In this document: piece by piece, positions 1-5,176 of the stretch
How the letters are laid out: each line of letters opens with the position of its first letter
Numbering within the stretch: position 1 is the first letter of the stretch
NCBI GenBank assembly: GCA_030591745.1
Contig: JAUVAM010000350.1
Location: 1 to 5,176 of the forward strand
DNA length: 5,176 nt
Direction of reading: 5' to 3'
Source: Deltaproteobacteria bacterium
Lineage (GTDB): Bacteria; Myxococcota; B64-G9
Position numbers and translations under genes: made by a program
The notes under the pieces: model-generated
Databases searched by the model: none
What the model was told of the DNA's origin: nothing
The model's input: the letters and a program-made list of their open reading frames with translations, nothing else

Positions 1-398
1 AGGCGCCAATTCATCAAAAGTTCGATGTTTGCGATGGTGGCGAAGGCCCAGCAGGACCCGCAGTCACCCTGGTCCCGAATGCCCGAATCCCAGTCGTAGC
101 CCAAGTGATCACGCCAATCGATGGCACCCAGCAGCCGGTCTCTGGTAACGACCTCGCCCTTGGGCTTGTATACGGTCTCTCGATTTACCCAAGGGGGAAG
201 CTTCCCCGCGGGCAACACCAGCAGCCGCCGCTCGGCATCGCTCAGGCGGGTGATGGGGTTTTCCGCCGCCCGCCATGACAGGCCTGCCTCCTCGATGGCC
301 GCATTGATGCCGGCGATGTCATCGGCTTTGATGCCCTGAGCGGACAAGAGCGCCGGCAGGGAAACAATAGAGATAATCAAAGCGAGCTTACTCTGCAT
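1..398 (-). CDS. Papain-family (C1A) cysteine protease, tandem copy, N-terminal part only
   Basis: This is the first 132 codons of a secreted cysteine protease; the frame is open to the left window edge, so the rest lies outside. A signal peptide (Lys-4, hydrophobic core about residues 5-18, likely cleavage after Ser-Ala at 19-20) is followed by a short pro-region to about residue 90. The start of the mature papain domain then shows DQGDCGSCWAF, giving the oxyanion-hole Gln110 and nucleophile Cys116. The catalytic His and Asn would lie off-window. It aligns without gaps to the N-terminus of the gene just upstream, 113 of 132 residues identical, so it is a tandem paralogue. Its ATG follows that gene's TGA by one base (TGACATG), which suggests co-transcription and translational coupling; an AGGAG inside the upstream gene lies rather far away (17 nt). 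Whether it keeps the BACON-like and anchor regions cannot be seen. Confidence 0.9.
   Translation of the reverse strand, partial: MQSKLALIISIVSLPALLSAQGIKADDIAGINAAIEEAGLSWRAAENPITRLSDAERRLLVLPAGKLPPWVNRETVYKPKGEVVTRDRLLGAIDWRDHLGYDWDSGIRDQGDCGSCWAFATIANIELLMNWR
1..398. repeat. Direct repeat, copy 2 (matches 1565-1962, offset 1564)
   Basis: Bases 1-398 align without any gap to 1565-1962. By hand I count about 51 mismatches (about 87% identity), unevenly spread: about 10 in 1-160, about 23 in 161-294, none in 295-346 and 18 in 347-398. It is the 5' part of a tandem gene duplication; homology ends at the start codon, because upstream of it lies the 3' end of the first copy. Confidence 0.9.
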
Positions 399-399
399 G

Positions 400-489
400 T
401 CAGATAGTACCCCGTCTCCTGAGCAGCAGCAGTCCGAATAACATGATCAGCAGGCCGAAAGGCCCATCAACCGGCTCGCCGGAGCAGGA
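400..489 (-). other. MYXO-CTERM-type C-terminal sorting signal of the protease
   Basis: This segment codes for residues 491-520 plus stop: Cys-Ser-Cys, a spacer, a Leu/Ile/Phe-rich helix of about 14 residues, Arg-Arg-Arg, then Gly-Thr-Ile. The order Cys, helix, Arg cluster is the tripartite MYXO-CTERM / GC_trans_RRR pattern, which known Myxococcota proteins use for surface anchoring after processing near the Cys. The three residues after the Arg cluster are slightly longer than usual. Confidence 0.8.
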
Positions 490-1962
490 GCAACCGCCGC
501 CGTCGGTGGTCAGGTATTTCTGTTCGGTGGTCAAGCCCCCGTCTTCCACCCCGCCAGCATCCTCTATCCCTGCATCCTCCGTCCCTGCATCCTCGACGCC
601 ACCTGCATCCTGGGCAGGTTCAGGCTCGGGTTCGGGACGACTGCCCTCGGTCAGTACTTGTATACTGGCCGGACCGCCCGAAGCCCCGGGAAAATTGAAG
701 GCTATGCTGCCGTTCAAGCCACCCACGGCCGTCGATGCCACCTTGATGCGATAGGTCCTGCCCGCCGCCACCTCGTATGCTCCCCATGCAGGCTGACCTG
801 AAATGTCTTCAACCTGAATCCAGTTGTCGCTCGGTGTGGCCTGCCACTCCAGTGCCCCGCCGCCGCAGTTACGCAGCATGAACTCGACTACCGGATCGCC
901 TTCGGAGACATCCAAGGTCACGCTGGCCGGCAAATCTCCGCAATAAACCGGCTGGGCCTGGTCTTCACGAAATTCGTAGACGAAGGAGAACATACCGAAG
1001 GACGAAGTGCCGTAGCGGATGCGGAAGTAGCCATCTTCTCCCCAGGCAGGCCCCCAGGAATTCTTGACGATCCAATAAGCCTCGGCGTCGTTGAATCCCA
1101 CGATCTGCACCGCGTGCAGGCCTTCATCGGTCACGTTGGGTGATGGCTCATAAATGCCGGAATCATAAGCATAAAAATCGCTAAAAACGCGGAAACTGGC
1201 CCCGACCGGGCGATCTTCCAGGTAGCCCTTAACGATGTCTGAGGCTTCGACGCTCATGAAGTACTCGGGCGGGTCCAACCACTCCCAGATCGAGCCGGGC
1301 GAGGTTTCTTCAATCTCGATGAGGTCATCCATCTTGACCACGGCCTGTTGGCATTCAGGGCTCAGATTGCTCACCTCCAAGCAATCCCCCTGCTCGCCGG
1401 TCGTGCCTGAAGTATATGGATAGCAGAGCTCGGTGGCGGCGCCGGTGCCCGTCAAAAAGCTGCCCGTGGTCAGCCAGGTGATCCCGCCGGAATCGCAGCC
1501 CATGGACGAATTAGAGCAGCTTAATAATTGCTGCTCGCTCAAATCCCTGTCCGAGGGTTCGGACAGGCGCCAATTTATCAAGAGTTCGATGTTTGCGATG
1601 GTGGCAAAGGCCCAGCAGGACCCACAGTCTCCCTGATCCCGAATGCCCGAATCCCAGTCGTAGCCCATGTGATCACGCCAGTCGATGGCACCCAGCAGTC
1701 GGTCTCTGGCAACGACCTCGCCCTTGGGTCTGTAGACCATATCTCGATCCACCCAAGGAGGAAGCGTTCCTTCGGGCAACACCAGCCGTCGCCGCTCGAC
1801 AACGCTCAGGCGGGTGATGGGATTTTCCGCCGCCCGCCATGATAAGCCCGCTTCCTCAATGGCCGCATTGATGCCGGCGATGTCATCGGCTTTGATGCCC
1901 TGAGCGGACAGGCTGGCCGGCAGGAAAAGGACTGAAATGATCCAAAAAAGCTTGCTGCGCAT
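400..1962 (-). CDS. Secreted papain-family (C1A) cysteine protease with BACON-like domain and MYXO-CTERM anchor
   Basis: A 520-residue exported protease, predicted to be held at the cell surface. Residues 1-20 are a signal peptide ending Ser-Leu-Ser-Ala, and about 21-90 a pro-region without a recognisable I29/ERFNIN signature. The papain domain spans about 91-332: DQGDCGSCWAF gives Gln110 and nucleophile Cys116, LSEQQLLSC and a GCDSGG loop are typical of C1A, GLHAVQIVGF gives His283 and VKNSWGPAWG gives Asn301. About 340-438 resembles a BACON-like beta-sandwich (N-C-G-G-G-A-L-E-W, then N-W-I-Q-V). A Pro-Glu stretch (443-449) and Glu-Asp-Ala-Gly repeats (452-476) form a linker to the tail: Cys491/Cys493, hydrophobic helix 501-514, Arg515-517, a MYXO-CTERM-type signal. 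The ATG at 1962 is preferred to a TTG at 1971 because GGAGG lies 11 nt before the ATG but only 2 nt before the TTG, and because the paralogue starts at the equivalent ATG. Target proteins are unknown. Confidence 0.93.
   Translation of the reverse strand: MRSKLFWIISVLFLPASLSAQGIKADDIAGINAAIEEAGLSWRAAENPITRLSVVERRRLVLPEGTLPPWVDRDMVYRPKGEVVARDRLLGAIDWRDHMGYDWDSGIRDQGDCGSCWAFATIANIELLINWRLSEPSDRDLSEQQLLSCSNSSMGCDSGGITWLTTGSFLTGTGAATELCYPYTSGTTGEQGDCLEVSNLSPECQQAVVKMDDLIEIEETSPGSIWEWLDPPEYFMSVEASDIVKGYLEDRPVGASFRVFSDFYAYDSGIYEPSPNVTDEGLHAVQIVGFNDAEAYWIVKNSWGPAWGEDGYFRIRYGTSSFGMFSFVYEFREDQAQPVYCGDLPASVTLDVSEGDPVVEFMLRNCGGGALEWQATPSDNWIQVEDISGQPAWGAYEVAAGRTYRIKVASTAVGGLNGSIAFNFPGASGGPASIQVLTEGSRPEPEPEPAQDAGGVEDAGTEDAGIEDAGGVEDGGLTTEQKYLTTDGGGCSCSGEPVDGPFGLLIMLFGLLLLRRRGTI
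535..612 (-). repeat. Short in-frame repeats coding for a Glu-Asp-Ala-Gly linker
   Basis: On the minus strand GAGGATGCAGG-like units recur at 15-18 nt spacing. They code for Asp-Ala-Gly repeats (DAG, VEDAG, TEDAG, IEDAG, VEDGG) at residues 452-476 of the protease. Acidic, low-complexity DAG linkers before the C-terminal anchor are common in Myxococcota surface proteins. A Pro-Glu run lies just before it (about 613-636). Such repeats can change length by slippage in whole-codon steps. Confidence 0.85.
1546..1567. repeat. Perfect inverted repeat, 9-bp arms and 4-base loop, inside the protease gene
   Basis: CCTGTCCGA at 1546-1554 and TCGGACAGG at 1559-1567 are exact reverse complements around GGGT. 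It lies inside the coding sequence at about residues 132-139 (R-L-S-E-P-S-D-R), just after the nucleophile region. A G+C-rich hairpin could form in either mRNA or single-stranded DNA, but no T-run follows on either strand, so it is not a normal intrinsic terminator. Confidence 0.7.
1565..1962. repeat. Direct repeat, copy 1 (matches 1-398)
   Basis: This is the 5' part of the complete protease gene and the partner of the repeat at 1-398. The two lie in the same orientation. The repeat probably continues leftwards over the rest of the gene, but its partner is outside the window. Confidence 0.9.
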
Positions 1963-1973
1963 GGTCGACAAAG

Positions 1974-1978
1974 CCTCC
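1974..1978 (-). promoter_or_regulatory. Shine-Dalgarno GGAGG that decides the protease start
   Basis: GGAGG on the minus strand ends 11 nt before the ATG at 1962 but only 2 nt before the alternative TTG at 1971. That makes the ATG the likelier start. A G-run at 1982-1986 is a poorer match. Confidence 0.65.
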
Positions 1979-1997
1979 GTTCCCCCTGTTGCCGGAC

Positions 1998-2029
1998 TTT
2001 ACATTAGCACGGGGGATCGATATGGACAA
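1998..2029. promoter_or_regulatory. Weak overlapping divergent promoter candidates
   Basis: Plus strand: TTTACA (1998-2003), 17-bp spacer, TATGGA (2021-2026), which would start transcription about 33 nt before the flavin reductase ATG. Minus strand: TTGTCC (2029-2024), 17-bp spacer, TAATGT (2006-2001), which would start about 30 nt before the protease ATG. The two overlap almost as mirror images. The -10 matches are poor (3 of 6), so this is a candidate only; the surrounding 103-bp gap (1963-2065) must hold both promoters if both genes are transcribed from here. Confidence 0.25.
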
Positions 2030-2053
2030 TGGACAGAAGACCTAACCCAGGAT

Positions 2054-2059
2054 AAGGAG
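2054..2059 (+). promoter_or_regulatory. Shine-Dalgarno AAGGAG of the flavin reductase-like gene
   Basis: AAGGAG ends 6 nt before the ATG at 2066, near-ideal spacing. It sets the start there rather than at the in-frame ATG at 1937, which would overlap the protease start on the other strand and add 43 residues that do not belong to the family. Confidence 0.85.
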
Positions 2060-2065
2060 CCTCCG

Positions 2066-2620
2066 ATGGACTTCGTCGACATACCGCTAAACAAAGCAAC
2101 TCGATTGCTCAACCATGGCCCTCTGGTTTTGGTTTCTACCACCGACGGCCAAACAGCCAACGCTTGCGCCGTGGCCTGGTGTGCTCCCGCCGGCCGCGAT
2201 CCGGCCCGCTTCGTTATGATCCTGGGTCAAGGCCACAAGACTTACCAGGATCTGAAGGCAACCGGTGACTGCGTGCTCAACCTGCCCACGGCCGATGCCT
2301 TGGAGCAGGTCATGGTCTGTGGCAAAAAAAGTGGTCATGACGGGGATAAATTGGGACCGGCGGGCATCGAGCTTCTGCCCAGCCAGAAAGTACAGAGTCC
2401 CAGGTTGGCCTGCTGTTCGGCCTGGATCGAAACCCGACTCTGGGCCGAACCCAAATGGGATGAAGCAGGCCCCTCCCTCCTGGTCGTCGAAGCCGTGGCT
2501 GCTTCCTGCCGCCCTGGTTTGATGAGCGAAGATCACTTCGTGGACGTGGACAGTTTTCCAACGCTTCATCATCTGGGATCGGATCGATTTGTTCTGCCGG
2601 GAGAGACAATCAGGGCATAA
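2066..2620 (+). CDS. Flavin reductase-like FMN-binding protein
   Basis: A 184-residue soluble protein with the flavin reductase-like split beta-barrel (Flavin_Reduct, DIM6/NtaB type), which binds FMN and usually reduces flavin with NAD(P)H or acts as a flavoredoxin. Visible family features are the opening strand P-L-V-L-V-S-T-T-D-G (19-28), N-A-C-A-V-A-W (32-38) in the flavin-binding part, P-A-R-F-V-M-I (46-52), H-K-T-Y-Q-D-L (57-63), the D-C-V-L-N-L-P strand (68-74) and D-K-L-G (94-97). The length matches single-domain members. There is no signal peptide or membrane segment, so it is cytoplasmic. It has at least seven cysteines, including Cys116-Cys117, but no clear metal motif. It stands alone on the plus strand, divergent from the proteases and convergent with the ATPase gene, so the context does not indicate a substrate. 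The family call is firm, the exact reaction is not. Confidence 0.9.
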   Translation: MDFVDIPLNKATRLLNHGPLVLVSTTDGQTANACAVAWCAPAGRDPARFVMILGQGHKTYQDLKATGDCVLNLPTADALEQVMVCGKKSGHDGDKLGPAGIELLPSQKVQSPRLACCSAWIETRLWAEPKWDEAGPSLLVVEAVAASCRPGLMSEDHFVDVDSFPTLHHLGSDRFVLPGETIRA

Positions 2621-2677
2621 GCACAAGTAAAGCTATTGTTTAGTTTTGCTGCCTATCTTTTCGTTTTCTCTGGCTTT
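2621..2677. other. A/T-rich convergent intergenic gap without a clear terminator
   Basis: These 57 bp separate the ends of two converging genes and are markedly richer in A/T than the flanks, with T-runs on the plus strand. The only symmetry seen is AAGTAAAGC (2625-2633) against GCTTTTTACTT (2673-2683), an imperfect, A/T-rich pair with a loop of about 39 bases that reaches into the ATPase stop region. That is too weak to call an intrinsic terminator. Confidence 0.5.
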
Positions 2678-4960
2678 TTACTTAATGCAAACAGCTCTGA
2701 CCTGTTTCATGTCCGTGATCTTCTCAAAGACCTTAACCACGCCGTCCTGCATCAGGGTGGTCATGCCATCGGCCTTGGCTTGATTGCGAAGATCCTCGAC
2801 CCGACCTTCTTTCTGGATTAGCCGCTTGATCTCATCCGTGCCCAGCATCAACTCATGAATCGCCAAGCGACCTTTATAGCCCGTGCCCGCGCAATTTGGA
2901 CAACCCATGGCCCGAAGCAAGGTCATGTCCGGTCCATACTTGATGCCGGTGGCCTCGAACTCTTCCATGCCGCCGTAGCCCTCCACCATGCCCATGAACT
3001 CTTCTTCCGAGGGGTGATACTCCTCGCCACATTTCTTGCAGACGCGACGGGCCAGTCGTTGGGCCAATACGCCAAGGAGGGAGTCGGCGAAGTTGAAGGC
3101 CTCGATCCCCATATCCAGCAAACGGGTGACTGTTTCCGGCGCCGAATTGGTGTGCAGGGTGGAGAAAACCAAGTGACCGGTCAAAGAAGCCTCAATGCCG
3201 ATTTCAGCCGTCTCCTGATCGCGCATCTCGCCCACCATGATCACATCCGGGTCGGCACGAAGGAAGGCGCGCATGGCCCTGGCGAAGGTAAGTCCGATCT
3301 TTGGCTTCATTTGCATCTGACGGAGACCGTGCTGGGTGATTTCAACGGGGTCCTCGGCGGTCCAAATCTTGCGCTCGGGGGTATTGATATGACCCAAGGC
3401 CGAGTGCAAAGTGGTGGTCTTACCCGAACCGGTGGGACCCACGCAAAGCACGATGCCGTAAGGTTTGGAGATGATCTTCTGAAATTCGTTGATGTTTCGA
3501 CTTGAAAAACCCATTTTTTCCAATGGGATGGGCTTGGATGCGGCCAAAATACGCATGACCACGTCTTCTTCCCCGCCAGCCGTCGGCAAGGTAGCCACGC
3601 GCAACTCGATCTTCTTTTTGCCCATGCGAAAACGGATCTTGCCGTCCTGAGGAAGGCGCTTCTCGGAGATATCCAGCTTGCTCATGATCTTCAGCCGGCT
3701 GACAAGTGCTGCCCGGTGACTGGATGGAATTTCCTGATAGATATGGCAAATGCCGTCGATCCGGAAGCGCACACGGCAGGGATGCTCTTTTCCATAGGGT
3801 TCCACATGGATATCGGAAGCCCCCCGTTCGAAGCCGTCAATGATGATCTGGTTGGCCAGTCTGACCACCGCCGAGTCGGTCTCCTCCACTTCCTCGCTGG
3901 GATCCAGTTCGGCGCCCACCTCTTCATCAACGCCCAACTCCCCCAAAATCTCAGCCATGTCGCCGCCACCATAGGTGCCAGCCACTTCGTAGGAGGCATC
4001 CAGATACTCGTGGATGTCTTTGCCCATGGCCACTAAGAACTCATACCTGGGGGCCAACTGCATGGTGCGCACGGCGTCCACCTTGGCCAGATCGGATGGA
4101 TCCTCCATGACCACTTGCACAGCCCCATTCTCTCTGCCCAAAGGAGCCACGTTGATCTTGGACAGGTACTCGTGTCTCAGTCGATCGCGGAAATCATCTG
4201 ACATGCGCTGGGTGCCGTCGTAGATGAAGTGCCCCGTGCTGTAAAAGGCCCCCATGCTCTTGAGGACCTCGTCCTTGCTCAGGCGATACTTGTCCACCAG
4301 CACATCAGCCACTGGCAGATTGTTCATGCGCGAGTAGCTGATCGCATCCTCGAAATTCTTTTCTGAAATCAATCCCTTATCGATCAGCTGGCCGAACTTG
4401 TTGGGCGAGCTTTTGGGGGCCATGCGCCGGCGGTTGTAAAAAGCGATACCCAGAGTCTTTGCCACTTCGCTCGCGGCCCTAACGTCGGCCTCGTCGAAGG
4501 CATCGCCTTCGGTCTTATTCAGCATCTGCAACACGCCCATCAGGTATTTGTCGTGCAGGATGGGGGTGGTCAGCATTTGTTTCGTGGTGAAACCGGATTT
4601 TTTGTCCCAACTGGAGTCGAAGCGAAGCTGGGGGTGGTAGGCCTTGATTTCGGCTTCGTCGTATACGTCTTTGATGCTCAAGGTCTGGCCGGTCAAGGCC
4701 ACGAAACCCACCATGGAGGCGGCCGTGCGGGGCACGCGAATCTCTTTGACCGAGTCGCCATGCTTGAACAAGCTGTAAACCTGATTGGTCCTGGCATCCA
4801 CGGCGTAGATGGTCAAACGCTCGGCGTCCAGCATATCCAAAATGCGTGGCCTGATGTTGATCAGAATATCCCCCACGTCATCGGCCGCATGGATCAAATT
4901 GATGATCTCGGTGAGCTGTTCTTTGTATTCCAATTCCCGCTCAAGGTTCTTTTCGGCCAT
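2678..4960 (-). CDS. GAF domain-containing GspE/PilB-family secretion or pilus-assembly ATPase
   Basis: A 760-residue cytoplasmic motor ATPase of the type II secretion / type IV pilus assembly family. Residues about 12-175 look like a GAF sensor domain, unusual for the family. About 186-325 is a GspE/MshE-type N-terminal domain, followed by an acidic linker (345-362). The ATPase core from about 363 shows ASDIHVEP (381-388), Walker A GPTGSGKTTT (508-517, Lys514), Asp box TAEDPVE (534-540), Walker B with catalytic Glu578 in DVIMVGEMRD (572-581) and His box STLHTN (600-605). A zinc tetracysteine motif (Cys641, Cys644, Cys687, Cys690) marks GspE/PilB assembly ATPases rather than PilT retraction motors. 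The ATG at 4960 is chosen because GGAGGG lies 4 nt before it; a TTG at 5020 would add 20 residues read through the upstream gene. It follows the adenosyltransferase gene by 26 bp, so they are probably co-transcribed. No other pilus or secretion gene is visible, so GspE cannot be told from PilB. Confidence 0.95.
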   Translation of the reverse strand: MAEKNLERELEYKEQLTEIINLIHAADDVGDILINIRPRILDMLDAERLTIYAVDARTNQVYSLFKHGDSVKEIRVPRTAASMVGFVALTGQTLSIKDVYDEAEIKAYHPQLRFDSSWDKKSGFTTKQMLTTPILHDKYLMGVLQMLNKTEGDAFDEADVRAASEVAKTLGIAFYNRRRMAPKSSPNKFGQLIDKGLISEKNFEDAISYSRMNNLPVADVLVDKYRLSKDEVLKSMGAFYSTGHFIYDGTQRMSDDFRDRLRHEYLSKINVAPLGRENGAVQVVMEDPSDLAKVDAVRTMQLAPRYEFLVAMGKDIHEYLDASYEVAGTYGGGDMAEILGELGVDEEVGAELDPSEEVEETDSAVVRLANQIIIDGFERGASDIHVEPYGKEHPCRVRFRIDGICHIYQEIPSSHRAALVSRLKIMSKLDISEKRLPQDGKIRFRMGKKKIELRVATLPTAGGEEDVVMRILAASKPIPLEKMGFSSRNINEFQKIISKPYGIVLCVGPTGSGKTTTLHSALGHINTPERKIWTAEDPVEITQHGLRQMQMKPKIGLTFARAMRAFLRADPDVIMVGEMRDQETAEIGIEASLTGHLVFSTLHTNSAPETVTRLLDMGIEAFNFADSLLGVLAQRLARRVCKKCGEEYHPSEEEFMGMVEGYGGMEEFEATGIKYGPDMTLLRAMGCPNCAGTGYKGRLAIHELMLGTDEIKRLIQKEGRVEDLRNQAKADGMTTLMQDGVVKVFEKITDMKQVRAVCIK

Positions 4961-4964
4961 GAAT

Positions 4965-4970
4965 CCCTCC
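4965..4970 (-). promoter_or_regulatory. Shine-Dalgarno GGAGGG of the GspE/PilB-family ATPase
   Basis: GGAGGG on the minus strand ends 4 nt before the ATG at 4960. It lies in the 26-bp gap after the upstream stop codon and fixes the start at 4960. No separate promoter is evident in so short a gap. Confidence 0.85.
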
Positions 4971-4986
4971 AAATAAACAAGAAATG

Positions 4987-5176
4987 CTAGAAGCTGGGCC
5001 TGGGTAGATCTTTGTCCCAATGCACGTCGCTCGTTTCACGGACCACGTTGGCGTAGCGTGCGGCGGCAAACAGAAAATCAGAAGCTCGATTTACGAAACG
5101 CCGCACCCCTTCGTCCACTTCCTCCTGGCTTGCCAAGGCCAGGACAGATAGTTCAGCCCGGCGACAAACGGTACGG
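4987..5176 (-). CDS. PduO-type cob(I)alamin adenosyltransferase, C-terminal part only
   Basis: The last 62 residues of a protein whose 5' end is beyond the right window edge; the TAG stop is at 4987-4989. The stretch opens with R-T-V-C-R-R-A-E and continues to V-N-R-A-S-D-F-L-F-A-A-A-R-Y-A-N. These match the conserved C-terminal helices of PduO-type ATP:cob(I)alamin adenosyltransferases (MMAB family), normally R-x-x-C-R-R-A-E-R and Y-L-N-R-L-S-D-x-L-F-x-x-A-R. The conserved Asn-Arg-x-Ser-Asp is kept; Tyr-Leu before it is Phe-Val and Leu within it is Ala. The enzyme transfers the adenosyl group of ATP to reduced cobalamin to make coenzyme B12. It reads in the same direction as the ATPase gene 26 bp downstream. 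The two functions have no known link. The call rests on this short segment alone. Confidence 0.85.
   Translation of the reverse strand, partial: RTVCRRAELSVLALASQEEVDEGVRRFVNRASDFLFAAARYANVVRETSDVHWDKDLPRPSF

Noticed and set aside
1..398. Reading the left copy as a pseudogene or a truncated duplicate
   Set aside because: Its frame is intact to the window edge, with signal peptide, Gln110 and Cys116 all kept. The truncation is due to the window boundary only.
1963..1971. TTG start at 1971 for the complete protease
   Set aside because: GGAGG would be only 2 nt away, and the tandem paralogue starts at the position equivalent to the ATG at 1962.
1937..2065. Longer N-terminus for the flavin reductase-like protein
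   Set aside because: The extra 43 residues overlap the protease start region on the other strand, have no family similarity, and the ATG at 2066 has a well-placed Shine-Dalgarno.
2087..2626. Minus-strand open frame of 179 codons opposite the flavin reductase gene
   Set aside because: The plus-strand frame has an ideal AAGGAG and clear family motifs; the antisense frame has none.
2625..2683. Inverted pair AAGTAAAGC / GCTTTTTACTT as a bidirectional terminator
   Set aside because: The arms are imperfect and A/T-rich, the loop is about 39 bases, and the right arm overlaps the ATPase stop codon. It is too weak to call.
2855..3505. Long plus-strand open frame (216 codons) opposite the ATPase gene
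   Set aside because: It lies wholly antisense to the conserved ATPase core with its Walker A, Walker B and zinc motifs, and has no recognisable protein features. It is a by-product of codon bias.
4553..4990. Plus-strand open frame of 145 codons opposite the GAF domain
   Set aside because: It is antisense to the GAF-coding region, lacks recognisable domains, and the minus-strand frame has a strong Shine-Dalgarno and homology.
4961..5020. TTG start at 5020 for the ATPase, adding 20 residues
   Set aside because: It would overlap the adenosyltransferase coding end, while the ATG at 4960 has GGAGGG at good spacing.

Overview
The window is a compact bacterial stretch with five protein-coding genes and no RNA genes, CRISPR array or insertion sequence that I can see. 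Four genes lie on the minus strand and one on the plus strand. The best clue to the host is the tail of the complete protease: a Cys-containing motif, one hydrophobic helix and an Arg-Arg-Arg cluster, preceded by Asp-Ala-Gly repeats. This is the MYXO-CTERM type of surface-sorting signal, so the host is probably a member of Myxococcota or an allied 'deltaproteobacterial' lineage. The DNA is moderately G+C-rich, with good Shine-Dalgarno sites.

Left block (1-1962, minus strand): two head-to-tail paralogous genes for secreted papain-family (C1A) cysteine proteases. The upstream copy (400-1962) is complete: signal peptide, short pro-region, papain domain with all catalytic residues, BACON-like beta-sandwich, Pro-Glu and Glu-Asp-Ala-Gly linker, MYXO-CTERM anchor. 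The downstream copy (1-398) starts one base after the first copy's stop codon and runs off the window. Over the 398 visible bases the copies align without gaps at about 87% identity, but the divergence is patchy.

Middle (1963-2620): a 103-bp divergent intergenic region separates the proteases from a plus-strand flavin reductase-like FMN-binding protein (2066-2620). Weak overlapping promoter candidates for both directions can be drawn there.

Right block (2678-5176, minus strand): the C-terminal end of a PduO-type cob(I)alamin adenosyltransferase (4987-5176) is followed after 26 bp by a 760-residue GspE/PilB-family secretion or pilus-assembly ATPase (2678-4960). The ATPase carries an N-terminal GAF sensor domain ahead of a degenerate GspE/MshE N-terminal domain. 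It converges on the flavin reductase gene across a 57-bp A/T-rich gap with no convincing terminator.

The genes do not form one obvious pathway. The only functional thread I can suggest is secretion: MYXO-CTERM proteins in Myxococcota are thought to leave the cell by type II secretion, and the GspE-family ATPase is the kind of motor that powers type II secretion or type IV pili. That this particular ATPase serves these proteases is inference. Three starts were set by Shine-Dalgarno position (1962, 2066, 4960), each shorter than the longest possible reading frame.
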